Positions 54,605 to 64,000 of a stretch of DNA of 64,000 nucleotides are shown in pieces. The DNA comes from Rhineura floridana (taxonomy: Eukaryota; Chordata; Lepidosauria; Squamata; Rhineuridae): the NCBI RefSeq assembly GCF_030035675.1, contig NC_084497.1:29524437-29588436 (forward strand). Direction: 5' to 3'. Under the pieces are notes generated by a model. The model saw only the letters and a program-made list of their open reading frames with translations. It ran no database searches and was not told where the DNA came from. The position numbers and the translations under genes were made by a program. Position 1 is the first letter of the stretch, and each line of letters opens with the position of its first letter.

Positions 54605-57560
54605 CTACTGTCTGGTTTTGAGGCTTGTGGGTCTATATCCTGCACTGACTCGTCTCCAGCCCTAATCCTGCCAAGGCCAGCCTCACCTGCTGCTGCAACC
54701 TGCCATCAGCCTTCCTGTCCCCTTCTGACTTGTCGCAGCTAGTGCCGTGTTGATACCTGTTGATACCACTACATCCTCTTCAAATAAAATTACTTCCCCC
54801 AATCCTGACAGGTGCTGGCAACCCTCTTCCCTGTATACTGTTTTATTTTCTCCTTTTTGCAAGTAGAAACTCATCTGAGAAACAAGGAGGTTGCATTTGT
54901 TCAGTAAATCCTCACTGAATCCCTCAAGCTGTTCAAGACCCACAACTTGTGTATTTATGCTTCCCTGTGCCATTTATACCCATCCAGGCACACGCCCCTC
55001 TTGTTGGGCCTTAAATGTCTAGAGGGGTAGCCCCATCTTAGCCTGTTGCAACAAACAAGTAAGATGCTGTGGCACCTTAAAGATTAACACATTTATTATG
55101 GCATAAAATGTTTTTATATACTTGGGTCCACTCCTTTAGTGACCCTATGCAACAGTCACTGGTGATGACACTTGTTTATTTAAACATTATGCCACTTAAT
55201 ATAAAAACATCAAAGTGGTTTACATAAAAACAAGACAATGACATTCAGAAACATTTCCTCAAAACTAGAGGAAAACAAAACCATATGTTGCAAATAAAAT
55301 TGAGCAGTATGCAAAAGAGGTAACTAAAAATTTAAGTGTCAAGAGTCCAGGAAAGTTTGGGGTAAGTTTTCAAGCTGCATATTTAAGACCTTAGGGCAAT
55401 AGCTATCCTTGAACAAAGAAACACCAGATGAAAACTCCAGGGGGACACTACTGAATTATAACTTATCAAAATTCAGTTCTATTCATTTTGGTCTGAACAG
55501 AGGCAACGGTTTCCTATATCCATGCAGGGTGTTATCAATCATGGCTATTGTTAAGAGTTGCTGTGCTTATTTTTGCACAGGTATAAGCTCTAACTGAATT
55601 GCGACGCCCCTCATTTTTGCATTTTTTGCCACTTAAAACATTTACACTTTTTCCTTATACACCTGCATGCATGTGCATCATCTCCAAATGAGGATGTATA
55701 CTTCACGCCTCTGATGGACTCTGCTTTATTTGTCAAAGTTTAGATGCTGCTGAATCAACAAAAACCTCTAAGCGGTTTACATAAAATCTAAATTATTTAT
55801 TTTAGAAAATACCAATCAAATTCAAACGTTACAAACAAATTGACATTAAAAGTATCCAAGAGGGATCATTTAAGGAAGTTATAATCTGGAACAAGCCCTC
55901 AGCCAGTTTTCAGGCAGTTGAGATTTGTACTGTCCCAAGAACAGGTCAGAGAACTAATGTGTGCCAAGCCCTTTCTTTGTAGGCTGGCTGCTAGCTCTGC
56001 GCGCCTCACCTTCAGGATGATGGTTCCACCTGTTAAGCACAGCCTTGTCCAGCCTCTGGGCTCCTGGCAGGCAACGACTGTTGAGTCAGTGGCTTTTTAA
56101 TACGCCATGGGTGGCAGCAACACTTCTGGGGCTCACTCAGGTGAGTTGCTGCTTAGCTGATTAAGAACCCAGCCTGCTCCAGACAAGGTTGCATGCCCTG
56201 CAGAGATGCCCTGGGGCAACTGGAGTTCAGCTGCAATACAGATTTCATTTCCGCCCTTCCAAAGCACAGTAGTATACTCCCACATAGAGTCTGGCAGTAA
56301 AGTCGGGGTGGTTAAACTTCTTCCACCGGAAGGGCCCCTTTTGTTCCCTCCGGGGGCTGTGTGCTCTGCCACTGAGCTACAACCCTATTCTTCATCTTGG
56401 GCAAGGCAGTGCCACCCAAAATGAACCGGGCATAAGACTAGAACTTGGGGGCATCCAATGAAGCTGACTGTTGGAAGACTCAGGATTCAGACAAAAGAAA
56501 GTCCTGCTACATACACCGCACATAGTTAAACTCTGGAACTCACTCCCACAAGAGGCAGTGATGGCTGCCACCTTGGATGGCTTGCAAAGAGGATTAGACA
56601 AACACATGGAGGACAGGGCTATTCGTGGCCACTAGCCATGATGGCTATGCTCTGCCTCCATGGCTGGAGGCAGCAGGCTTCTGAATGCTAGTTGCAAGAA
56701 GCCGCAGGAGGGGAGAGTTGCTGTTGCACTCAGGTCAGGCTTGCGGACATCCCATAACAGGCATCTGGTTGGCGATTGTGAGAACAAAATTCCAGGTGTG
56801 ATGGGCCCCCTTTGGCCTGACCTGCCTTAATTCACATGTCCGGTAACAACTTGAAGGCCACCATTGCCACAGTCCAATGGATGCCACACTTTGATCAAAA
56901 TGTGACCAGACTCTGGCACCCCTGAACTGATGCAAAGCCAGCCTCACCACCACCCAAAAAAACCCAGCAATGAAACAGGTTTTGACACTGAACAAACCAG
57001 CGTTAGCCCTAATCAGAGAGGTTGACCAGGAGAAATCGGCCACTGTGACCACATCCCAAACAGGTTCTGTTTATGAGCCGATTCACCCAATCGTTCTTGG
57101 CTTGGAGGAAATGCTCTGGATTACAGGTCTACTCTAGAGACCGCTTTTTGAATCTAAAACATCGTTTTGTTTACTTATTAACAAAAAGTGACTCTGTGCC
57201 CCAGCCTGAGAACGACTTGAGGCAGCTGAGAGTAAAAATGATCAGGTTAAAAATGAATGCAACATAAACCCCAAATGAGACAGAACAAGCAAAAACATTT
57301 ATGTTACAACCTGTGGACAATAAATTTGGAACAGAACAAGAAGAAGCAATAAAGGTTTACTCTGGTTTCTCTTCAGATCATATAAAAATTTAAACCTGAG
57401 TGACTTTGCCAGGTAGATTTGGCCAGGAAAAGAGGAAAGGTTTGAGTTTCGGCTGCTAGCTGGAGAGAAGCAGACGAAGGAGAAACGGAGAACATATGCT
57501 TGTGTGCAATAGTCAAGGCAGGCTGGATGTGCAATAGTCACGGCCGTACATTTAACAGAG
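54605..57560. other. Right flank, mostly old repeats, no gene recognised
   Basis: Contains LINE-like tails (55170-55440, 55735-55930), a GCACCTTAAAGATTAACACA repeat at about 55050-55150 (also near 62690) and the family C copy at 56515-56825. The remainder shows nothing recognisable. Confidence 0.4.
56515..56825 (+). repeat. Interspersed repeat family C (fullest copy)
   Basis: GGAACTCACTCCCACAAGAG, AGAGGATTAGACAAACACAT, GGCTATGCTCTGCCTCCATG, GGCATCTGGTTGGCGATTGT and CCCCTTTGGCCTGA in order. Shorter copies lie at 15235-15380, 16565-16765, 24450-24620, 26685-26800, 27280-27510, 27650-27900, 41420-41560, 42490-42650, 48500-48690, 50185-50350 and 63800-64000, and a reversed one at about 48910-48990. 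It looks like the 3' half of an old retrotransposon, but I cannot name the family. Confidence 0.6.
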
Positions 57561-57567
57561 CACAGAA

Positions 57568-57716
57568 CACATTCATATCCACGCCATGCATTCCAAGTAC
57601 ATTGCTTCCCCAAAAGAACTCTGGGAACTGTCATTTGTTAAGGATGCTGCGAGTTGCAGCTCTGTGAGGGGTAAACTACAGTTCCCAGTATTCTTTAGGG
57701 GAAGCCACTTCCTCTC
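57568..57716. mobile_element. Palindromic MITE, family A
   Basis: ATATCCACGCCATGCATTCC at one end, then the paired AACTCTGGGAACTGTCATTT and CTACAGTTCCCAGTATTCTT. Confidence 0.65.
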
Positions 57717-57819
57717 TTCCCCTGTTCCCACTTTGGTGACTATGCTTGTGGCTAATAATTCCCTTTCCCACATAAATTTGCCCAAGTTTATATATATAAA
57801 CTACATCATTACAATAAAC

Positions 57820-58245
57820 ATAGGAAGTTGCCTTATACTGAGTCATACCATCAGTCCATCTAGCTCAGTATTGTCTACACTGACTGGCAGCAGCTCTACA
57901 GAGTTTCAGGTTGGAGTCTTTTCAAGCCCTACCTGGAGATGCCATCAGGGATTGAAACAGGGACCTTTTTACTTGCAAAACACATGCTCTACCACTGATC
58001 CTTTCCTTCAAAGGAAAGCAAGCTTCTAGTCCTCACTGCTCTGAATAAAGAACTGATTTAGATAGGGATATAAGGAGCTGCCTAATACCAAGTCAGACTC
58101 TTGGTCCATCTAGCTCAGTACAGTCTGCACTGACTGGCAGGGGCTTTCCAGGGTCCATCCTGGAGATGCTGCCAGGGATTGAACCTGGGCCCTTCTGCAT
58201 GCAAGGCAGGTGCTCTGCCCCTAATTGTATGGCCTTTCCCTTAAA
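57820..58245 (-). mobile_element. Two tRNA-derived SINEs (family S1)
   Basis: 57820-58015 and 58065-58245, both with CATCTAGCTCAGTA and CACTGACTGGCAG, ending at the B and A box complements. Confidence 0.8.
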
Positions 58246-58249
58246 CTAA

Positions 58250-58480
58250 ATGGAGATGGACTGCCTTCAAGTCAATTCTGACTCATGGCGACCCTATGAA
58301 TAGGGTTTTCATGGCAAGCGGTATTCAGAGGGGGTTTACCATTGCCTTCCTCTGAGGCTGAGAGGCAGTGACTGGCCCAAGGTCACCCAGGGAGCTTTGT
58401 GGCTGTATGGGGATTTGAACCCTGGTCTCCCAGGTCGTAGTCCAGCGCCTTAACCACTGCACCACACTGGCTCTCTCCCT
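58250..58480 (-). mobile_element. tRNA-derived SINE (family S2 variant)
   Basis: Ends with GCACCACACTGGCTCTC and carries CATGGCGACCCTATGAATAG, close to the copy at 9395-9605. Confidence 0.8.
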
Positions 58481-58484
58481 TAAG

Positions 58485-60015
58485 CTGCCTAATACTAATT
58501 CATTTCAAAACATGACAGGACAATCCAAATAAGCAATTCATTTTGATAATACTAACCTCGGGTTTTAAATTAATGGCAAAACAGGCAATTGGCTCTTTTG
58601 ACTGAATTGTTGTGAGGCATGGGAGGCGGGCCAAAGGTCAAACAGAGAGGCAAAAAAATGGAAAGAAAATTAGAGACGGAATATTTGTGTGCACATAAAA
58701 AGAGCGGAACAGAGAAGGTGGCACAAAGGTTTAAAAAGGAAGCCTGGTTTTTCTACTGAGTTCCCCAACTGGTATTAGACTTTTTAAAGTTCATTTAGAT
58801 TGGGTGGGTCAGTGATCCAATTCTGAGGGGGGGGGGCTCGCCCTGCCCTGGATCTGTTTAGACCAGCAGGGCTCAGGGCCCAGAAAGCCTCCCTCCGGAA
58901 GGGCCCTTCGAGAACAGTTTGGGAATGACCTTACTGGGTGGTTGAGAGCTAGCTCCTTGATCCAGCAAAACAAATGGCAAATTGCAGGCATCACCCATTG
59001 CCAATTAAACTTGCAGATTAGGAGCTGGGGTGAGTGTCAACATTGCAATCATCCACTTGTTTGTCAAAGGGCACTACTCCAACTAGAGTAAGCAAAACAC
59101 AGACAATGAAATCTAGTTGCCTGGCTGGAAAAAGAACATGGCAAGCAGACCTTTCAGAATGATGGTGATTATTATTAATAATATTTCATTTATGAATTGT
59201 TTCCCACGCAGCATCCCGAAGCGGCTTACAACATAAACATGGTTGGCCCTTGCCTGTGGACTTCCAGATTTATCCCACATCACGTCAGCTTGTGTTGCCT
59301 CCAGACAGTATTTTGCAGGAGGGTTCCAACAGCACACCAGAAATTGAGGTTTGTACAATGTATGTGTTTTATTAAATTTATATCCCGCCCTTCCTCCCAC
59401 AGGAGTCCAGGGCAGCACACATAACAAAACAATTTAACAGCGACAAACAGAAAAACATTCTAAAAGCAATTGAAGTGGATTACAGTGCTCTGTCGCCCAG
59501 CACATCAAATCCACTCTTAAAAAAAAAAAAAGACTTTTTGTGGTTCGGGAAGTGATGAGGAACTGCGTTGGAGAGAGTGGCATGATGAAAAAATGTTTAC
59601 CAGGAAGATGTATACACAGCCTTAGCGAATCAGGATGAATGCTCATACAAAGGATGTCTGAAGGAGCCCTTATGGGGATAGGACTCAACAATCCAAATAT
59701 CCCCTATCAATATTTTGGACTGTTGCGGTAAATATTAGGTCTTTACAGCACCTGACACAGCGCAATCCTTAAAAATTCAAGTCCTGTAATACACTTAATT
59801 TTCTTGAACAGGTTGGCTGGCCTCCTCTCCCTCCCTCACAACACCCCCAAAAAAATCTAAGTTCTAGAACTACCCCTTGGGAAACTTATTGTGACAGCTT
59901 GCTTCTATAAATTGTAAATACTGCCTCAGAACACATGCAAAGTGAAAAAGAAAAGCCCAACACAGTTTATTCCCACTTCTTATGAAACGAGGAAAGGAAA
60001 GAATCCCCCAGGTCA
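58485..60015. other. Right flank, no gene recognised
   Basis: Only a family E repeat at 59365-59480 and an AT-rich fragment near 59165-59230 (CATCCCGAAGCGGCTTACAA) are recognisable. Confidence 0.4.
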
Positions 60016-60019
60016 CAGA

Positions 60020-60310
60020 CGATGGCCACATCAGCATGATACATTTCAAGAAGCATCATACCACTTTAACAGTCCCGGCTTCCCTCAAAGAACTCTGGGA
60101 ACTGTAGTTTGCTCAAGGTGCTGAGAGTTGTCAGGAAATCCCCTATCCCCCACCCAGAGCTACACTTCCTAGGGTCCCCTGGGAAGAGGGACTGGTAGTT
60201 AAATCACTTTGCGAATGGCAGCTCTGAGAGGGGAATGTGGGGTCCCTCTCAGCACCCTTGACCACCTATAATTATTTGGGGGCAGTCATGACTGTTGAAA
60301 GTGGCAGGGG
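60020..60310. mobile_element. Palindromic MITE, family A-related, about 290 bp
   Basis: Opens GATGGCCACATCAGCATGAT and carries AGAACTCTGGGAACTGTAGT. It closes with GGCAGTCATGACTGTTGAAA and resembles the copy at 21799-22112. It directly abuts the CpG island. Confidence 0.6.
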
Positions 60311-60389
60311 AGTGCTTTAAAAGTCTGGCGCGTCTTCCCCAGTAAAAATGCCCTCCGTTTGTGCTGCTATGTACGCATAGCGCATGGCT

Positions 60390-61400
60390 TTGTTCCTCCT
60401 GAATCTACGATTTGGGGCCGGGACTCGACCACCAAACCTTGCTCCCGCACCCCCCCCCCGGCTAGGGCTGGACGGCAACCGCAGTCCTGAGCATCTGAAG
60501 GGCACGTCCGTTCGACTCCTCCAGCCCGGAGAAGGGTCGCGCTCTGTGCGTTCTCGAGATGCTGGCGAGCCCTCACAACCCCCGACGACAACCAGCCTTC
60601 TTACCCGCAGACGTCGAGGGACGTTTCCGTACCGAGCACATAAACGGTGCTGGTGGGCTTCTCTGTCGAAAGGCGGACCCATCTTCCTTCTGGCATGTCG
60701 AGGGCGCCCTCTTGGCAGCTTGGTGCTGTTGGAGCGGCTTCCTGCGCCTTGTGCCCCTCTCCTCGCGCCCTCCGGGCAATAGCCTGCGTGGTCTTGCGGG
60801 GGCTGCTCTGCTTGGCAGCTACTAACAATCCAAGCGAGGGGACGGGATTAAAAAGGCACGGGCCAAGGCGGCTGCCGGCCCGGGCTCTGCATCTTGCCAG
60901 CCGATAGGCTGCCGAGAGCTCTAACCCCGCCTCCTGGCTCTCCGGAGCCGCGCTGGGTGCTGCGGGGGCTGTCAGTCTGCTGGTGCTCCGGTGAGGCCGC
61001 GCTCAGGTTCACCTGTAGTCGCCCTAAGTCGTCATCGATTTGCAGGCAGGGAACCACCACCGGCAGCTGGCCAGCCGGGGAAGGAGGCGCTGGAGGGCAG
61101 CGAGCGAGCGTGGGTGGCCTGCCTTGCCCGAGAGAGGCCGGCCAGCGAGATAGCGCGGCCAGGCTGCGCCCTCTTTGGAGCCAACTTATCTTGCCCTGCG
61201 AGGACTTTCCTCCTTCCCTCTCCTGCTCTGCTGTCGGGAACATATTGGCTGCCAGACGGCGCTGAAGGAGAGTGGGTCGCCCCTCCGATGTTTCGACGCA
61301 TTCTCCTCTTGCTGCCGCCACCTGCGCGCGAGATCTCCCTACAAAAGGGGGGAGGAAGGGGGCGCACGTAGAAAGCGGCCTCCTGTAGAGTCGCACCACC
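60390..61400. promoter_or_regulatory. CpG-island-like region, gene not identified
   Basis: About 1 kb is dense in CpG and GC while all neighbouring DNA is not. It holds a GC box (CCCCGCCTCC near 60928), an ATTAAAAAGG element near 60846 and, on the + strand, a donor-like CCGGTGAGG at 60990. In humans PADI2 lies divergent from the PADI1 side, so a rightward promoter would be plausible. No PADI2 first-exon residues can be read here, and open frames on both strands look like GC-rich shadows. Confidence 0.5.
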
Positions 61401-61975
61401 GCTCCATTTTGCTCGGTGCTGACTGCACTGACCGGCAGCGGCTCTTCAGGGTTTCCCAGCCGTACCTGGAGGTGCTGCTGGGGATTGAATCCGGGGCCTT
61501 CTGCTGCAAAGGAGATATCCTCCCACTGAGCTATGGTCCTTTTCTTTAAAATAAAGCAAGCATCTAGCCCTCATTAGTTCTGAATAAAGGGCTAGTTTTA
61601 AATAGGAAGCTGCTTTTTACTGAGTCAGACCATTGGCCCATCTAGTTCAGTATTGTCTACACTGTCTGGCAGCAGCTCTACTGGGTTTCTCTCCCAGTCC
61701 TACCTGGAGATGCTGCCATTATTTATTTATTTATTTCCATTTCTATACCGCCCTTAGCCAATGGCTCTCTGGGCGGTTCACAGCAAGGAATAAAATACAA
61801 TACAGTAAAAAGAAATCAGATAAAATCCCTAAAACAAACAACTTAAGCATTTAACAACTTGGTATGAAATTAACTTAACATTAAGCAATTGTTTCATTGG
61901 GGACTGAACCTGAGGCCTTCTGCATGCAAAGCAGGTGTCCTACCACTGAGCCGCAGTCTTTCCCCTTACCCTGTA
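61385..61975 (-). mobile_element. Two SINEs (S1), the second split by a family E2 repeat
   Basis: The first is at 61385-61545. The second occupies 61595-61722 and 61893-61970 around a 170-bp insert starting TTATTTATTTATTTCC with CTATACCGCCCTTAGCCAAT and CTCTGGGCGGTTCACAGC. Confidence 0.75.
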
Positions 61976-62064
61976 GCAGAAGTTTTGGAGTGGATTGGCT
62001 GATCTTGCCCCAGGACAAGAGGGGTCTTGCTGTGTGTGCTCATATTATTTTAGTTTGCACTTCA

Positions 62065-62185
62065 TGGGTTGTAGCCAATCCGAATCCTACACAAAGTAGA
62101 CCCATTGAAGTTAGTGGACATGAGTAATTTAGTTTCATTAACTTCAGTGGGCCTACTCTAAAACTTAGCTGGATGCAACCTAGTA
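62065..62185. repeat. Palindromic repeat family D
   Basis: AAGTAGACCCATTGAAGTTA pairs with TTAACTTCAGTGGGCCTACT around a short loop. Related copies lie at 9740-9880, 14610-14695, 18850-19035, 24785-24930, 29990-30095 and 41395-41440. Confidence 0.65.
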
Positions 62186-63800
62186 TTTTTTCAATACTTC
62201 CACCACCACCACCCTTTGACTTGTGTCAACAGCAGACTCGCCCATCAAAACTTGCTTTCTTCTGTCAGTGGGATTTGTGATATAAAGTAATAGAGAAAGA
62301 AAATAGTGCTTTATCTGGAGTGGAGTTTAGAAAACTGAGCATAAACGTACATCGGACGCAACTGCAAGTATATTGCAGTCATTGGTTGGTGAGTGAGTGT
62401 GCATTCTCAGGAAGAAGGCAAGCCTCACTCCACCCCAACAAGACAAGAACCCTGATTGCAATGGGTGATTAACGATTTATTAAGCAAATAAGTCTCTCCT
62501 ACTGGAGCTTGATGTCTGGATCTTTGTTGGGGGGGAGAACCCCCTTTTTAGTTAACAGCTATCATTGTTTTAGAAGCCTCTGTGACAGCAGACGTTCCTT
62601 GAAATTTAGCAAAACAAGAAACCAGTGACCAGTGATTTATGAAACAAAGAATCTCAGTGTGACTCAGTTTTAGCAAAAACAACCAAAGTGTTTTGTGGCA
62701 CCTTTAAAGACAAAGGCGGTAGGTTTCTTTATTCTGGCATCAGCTGTTGTGCGCTAGAGCCCATTTCATAAGATGTGTGAAGTGCAGACCTTGATTGAGA
62801 AATATATATTAGGTCCCAGGTTCAGCTCCCTGGCAGTATTGCCAGGTAAGGCTTGGAGAGACCCCCTGCCTGAAACCCTCAGCACCACTGCCAGTCAGTG
62901 AAGACAATACTGAGCTTGATGTGCCCTGTGCAGAGTCCTGAGGGTTGGATGGAGAGGCTGCCGGTCCTGAGGTTCCCCATCACAAAGCTTCTGGATTGCC
63001 GGCGAACACTGACCTTAACACACCCCATGTCAACTCCTGAAGACTTTCTCTGGCTCGGGGAGTTAGCCCAGTGGCAAATTACCTACAGAGTATCTGACAC
63101 CGGCACTCGAGGGTTGCCCAACATCCTCATTACAAAAGATGGAGATCTATGAATATGAGCATATCTTCTAATCAAGGACATGAGCCTGGCAGACAACATG
63201 CCCTGCCCTGGAGGGCTGGCCTTGCAATTTAAGGCCAGAGAGTCACAAGTCCAGGAGAGTGCAAGCAAAGAGGGAAAGGACAACAGCAATAAAATCTGCT
63301 TGGGAAATACCAGCTTTGAAAAGGGGGGACAGATCAGTCTAGAGCACAGATTCCTCCCCGCTGTGTGGTCAGCATTGCAGAGGCCTCCCTGTGAGCTTCT
63401 TAGTAGTTGGATAGCAGGCAGACCCAGATAAACTAGTATTTTATGATGCTGTGGCATCAAAAGGTAAATTATGTAAAACTAAGCAAAGAATGACCAGCTT
63501 ATGAATTTCAAAGTTGTGAGGAGGGCAGGATTTGAACCTGTTTCTTTGTTTGTTTTCCACAGCCTTCTAGCCACTACACCACACCGGGTTCTGGCATGCT
63601 GCAGGCCATGATTTATACCGGTGCTCCACATTGCAACAGCCACCTGGAAAATGCCCACCCATCTCTGTTGATTCCTAGTTCCTTCTGTAGCTTGTAAAAC
63701 AGGGAAATAATCTGCTTCTTCCTTGACACATGGGGTGTGTTTATAACAGCAGCACCCAGATAAACCAAGGGGTGGAGGCCTTTCAGTTCCCCGCATCATT
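62186..63800. other. Right end, no gene recognised
   Basis: A partial SINE (62810-62930), a short repeat near 62680-62790 and a reversed S2 fragment at 63505-63600 are seen. The rest, including open frames of about 80-125 codons, shows no protein similarity I recognise. Confidence 0.4.
62810..62930 (+). mobile_element. tRNA-derived SINE (S1), partial
   Basis: CAGGTTCAGCTCCCTGGCAG (B box) and CACTGCCAGTCAGTGAAGAC. The head is missing. Confidence 0.65.
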
Positions 63801-64000
63801 CTAGGTTGGCCCTTAGTCACACGCTAAGGGTGGAAAGACCCATCAAGTCTTCACACGGCACATAGACAAACTATGGAATCCACTAGCCACAAGACATAGC
63901 AATGGCTTTAAAAGAGGATTAGACCAATGTGTAGAGGATAATAGGACTATCAAGGGCTATCAGCTATGATGACTATGCTCTGCCTCCACTGTTGCAGGTC

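Noticed and set aside
55981-56115. Reverse-strand promoter-like stretch with TTAAAAAG and a GTGAGG donor, considered as PADI exon 1
   Set aside because: No start codon or PADI-like residues in any frame before the donor; the exit phase cannot be tested.
60848-61399. 183-codon reverse-strand frame in the CpG island
   Set aside because: GC-rich DNA lacks stops by composition; the translation has no recognisable domain and does not match PADI exon 1 or PADI2.

Overview
The window is vertebrate genomic DNA, most likely from a squamate reptile (lizard or snake). Genes are split by canonical GT-AG introns. The introns are packed with tRNA-derived SINEs of the kind common in squamates, CR1/L2-type LINE 3' ends, palindromic MITEs and hAT/mariner remnants. 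Species cannot be fixed from the sequence alone.

Two host genes are clear and point toward each other. RCC2 (regulator of chromosome condensation 2, TD-60) is on the + strand. Twelve coding exons run from 10901 to 28029 and join in phase into a 547-residue protein that follows human RCC2 closely after a divergent, low-complexity N-terminus. Its upstream non-coding exon was not located; a G-run-rich, CpG-enriched, repeat-poor stretch at about 5.45-9.39 kb is the likely promoter/first-intron region. Its 3' UTR ends near 30.33 kb at a pair of AATAAA signals.

A peptidylarginine deiminase gene of the PADI1/PADI3 type is on the - strand. Fifteen exons (2 to 16) between 33105 and 52197 join in phase into 631 residues. 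Only the roughly 30-residue first coding exon is missing; it lies somewhere right of 52.2 kb or outside the window. All four catalytic positions of the family are present. Convergent RCC2-PADI order matches the human locus, where PADI genes face RCC2.

Layout: 1-5.4 kb, upstream of RCC2, mostly repeats including a TA-flanked Tigger-like MITE; 5.4-10.9 kb, putative RCC2 promoter and first intron; 10.9-28 kb, RCC2; 28-30.3 kb, RCC2 3' UTR; 30.3-32.1 kb, short intergenic gap; 32.1-52.2 kb, PADI gene; 52.2-64 kb, repeats plus an unassigned CpG island at about 60.39-61.4 kb. No CRISPR array, operon, rRNA, free-standing tRNA gene or intact mobile element was seen.

The points most worth a second look are: a tandem duplication with 264-bp offset that copies the RCC2 exon 2 splice donor; the orphan CpG island; the G-run-rich repeat-free segment; inverted and tandem 200-bp units at 45-46 kb; a MITE hairpin inside the RCC2 3' UTR; and an Arg-to-Gln change beside the PADI catalytic aspartate.
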